NCBI GenBank assembly: GCA_026225435.1
Contig: JAMFST010001241.1
Coordinates: forward strand, 1-5,581
DNA length: 5,581 nucleotides
From: Labilithrix luteola
Lineage (GTDB): Bacteria; Myxococcota_A; Polyangia; Polyangiales; Polyangiaceae
Direction of reading: 5' to 3'
Both the position numbers and the translations under genes were made by a program. This document shows positions 4,972-5,581 of the stretch, one piece after another (positions within the stretch are counted from its first letter, which is position 1; each line of letters opens with the position of its first letter). Below the pieces are notes generated by a model that was not told the origin of the DNA, did not search any database, and was given only the letters and a program-made list of their open reading frames with translations.

Positions 4972-5581
4972 TCACCGATTGAACGACGTGTGAGGGTCGA
5001 CGACCGGGGCTTCCGCTCGACGAGGTCTCTCTTCGAGGAACGCGCGCACGTGGGCTCGGGCGGTGGGCTCGCTGGGGATGACGTGTCCGCCGGCGTGCTC
5101 GACGAACACCGGGGCGTCGAACCGGGCTGCGAGAGAGCGCGAGTCCTCGGGGGGAACGATGCCGTCGGAGCGGCCGAAGACGTGGAGAGACGGTAGCGCG
5201 TAGCTGTCGTGCCGCGCGTAGAGCCGCGCGAGCTCGGGATCGTTGCTCGGGAATCCCCCCACCAGGATCGCGAAGTCGAAGGCGAGCGGTCGCTCGTTCG
5301 TCTGCCGCCCGTCCGCTGCGCGCAGCCCCACGAGCAAGCCAGTGAGCGCGGCGCCCTGGCTGAAACCGAAGACGCCGTCGAACGGCCCCTCCGCCTCGAA
5401 CCGCGCCACGATGGCGTCGCGCGTACGGTCCCATCCTTTGTAGAGGCGCCGCGGGCCGCCGACCCCGGGATCGTCGCTCACGGGATCGCGCTCCACGTCC
5501 ACCGCGTGCCACCAGCCGTGGTCGCCCACGGCCAGAGAAGGGGCGTCGACGAAGACGAAGTCGACGAGCGAGTCGAGCACC
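4972..5581 (-). CDS. FSH1-type alpha/beta serine hydrolase, 5' end beyond window
   Basis: The last 202 or so residues of a serine hydrolase of the FSH1/OVCA2 class (PF03959 type, recalled). Residues counted from the window edge: EFVFVDAP-like strand (FVFVDAP at 8-14), GWWHAVD (22-28), the helix RLYKGWDRTRDAI, nucleophile elbow GFSQG with Ser74, FAILVGGFPS (103-112), LHVFGRSDGIVPP with Asp139, and EHAGGHVIP with His166. The triad is complete. The first codon in the window is a GTG that would be internal: family members start about 30 residues earlier with a strand and an LHGxxQ turn, which must lie beyond 5581. Substrate is unknown; members are cytosolic esterases of short- to medium-chain acyl compounds. 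No leader can be judged. Stop TGA at 4972-4974. It may once have been followed by the cytochrome gene. Confidence 0.88.
   Translation of the reverse strand, partial: VLDSLVDFVFVDAPSLAVGDHGWWHAVDVERDPVSDDPGVGGPRRLYKGWDRTRDAIVARFEAEGPFDGVFGFSQGAALTGLLVGLRAADGRQTNERPLAFDFAILVGGFPSNDPELARLYARHDSYALPSLHVFGRSDGIVPPEDSRSLAARFDAPVFVEHAGGHVIPSEPTARAHVRAFLEERPRRAEAPVVDPHTSFNR

Noticed and set aside
4367..5512. Long 381-codon minus-strand open frame
   Set aside because: Most of it is Arg-rich antisense or out-of-frame reading through the FSH1 hydrolase and the His-rich protein gene; only the part at 4673-4843 looks like protein, and that is reported as a cytochrome remnant.

Overview
The window is high-GC bacterial DNA. 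It has long lipoprotein leaders followed by Asp/Gly/Ala/Thr-rich linkers, a SGNH hydrolase joined to a sugar-binding-like domain, and a secreted beta-propeller lipoprotein of a kind I associate with Polyangiales. This suggests a myxobacterium (Sorangium/Labilithrix-like), but that is inference from protein style, not a database match.

Layout, left to right. Bases 1-57 are AT-rich and may hold the last 18 codons of a plus-strand gene. Bases 58-516 hold no gene I can recognise. Bases 517-1878 (minus) encode an intact exported lipoprotein of the SGNH/GDSL hydrolase class, the best-preserved complete gene here. A divergent spacer (1879-2047) separates it from a plus-strand lipoprotein of the secreted beta-propeller class. 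That gene is broken twice: a frameshift near 2419-2500, then replacement of its C-terminal part at about 2995 by the C-terminal half of an IS5-type transposase. The two pieces share one frame, giving a 380-codon chimeric ORF (2452-3594).

Immediately beyond the transposase end, a minus-strand secreted esterase of the PHB-depolymerase/LpqC-like class (3578-4000) keeps only its leader and oxyanion-hole region and is cut off at about 3650. The IS remnant therefore lies between two truncated host genes that point into it, as expected for a deletion or recombination scar at an insertion sequence. A second divergent spacer (4001-4150) carries a perfect 10-bp palindrome inside a longer inverted repeat. 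It leads to a plus-strand Ser/Thr/Ala-rich protein with a His6-Gly5 tract (4151-4672). Directly beyond its stop, on the minus strand, lies a frameshifted remnant that looks like the C-terminal part of a c-type cytochrome without its haem motif (4673-4914). The window ends in an FSH1-type serine hydrolase (4972-5581, minus) whose start lies outside.

The genes do not form an obvious operon or pathway. The region reads as an accessory stretch of exported hydrolases and lipoproteins undergoing decay: three or four broken genes in about 3 kb beside apparently intact ones. I see no tRNA, rRNA, CRISPR array or clear defence or biosynthetic system. The most notable object is the in-frame beta-propeller/transposase chimera.
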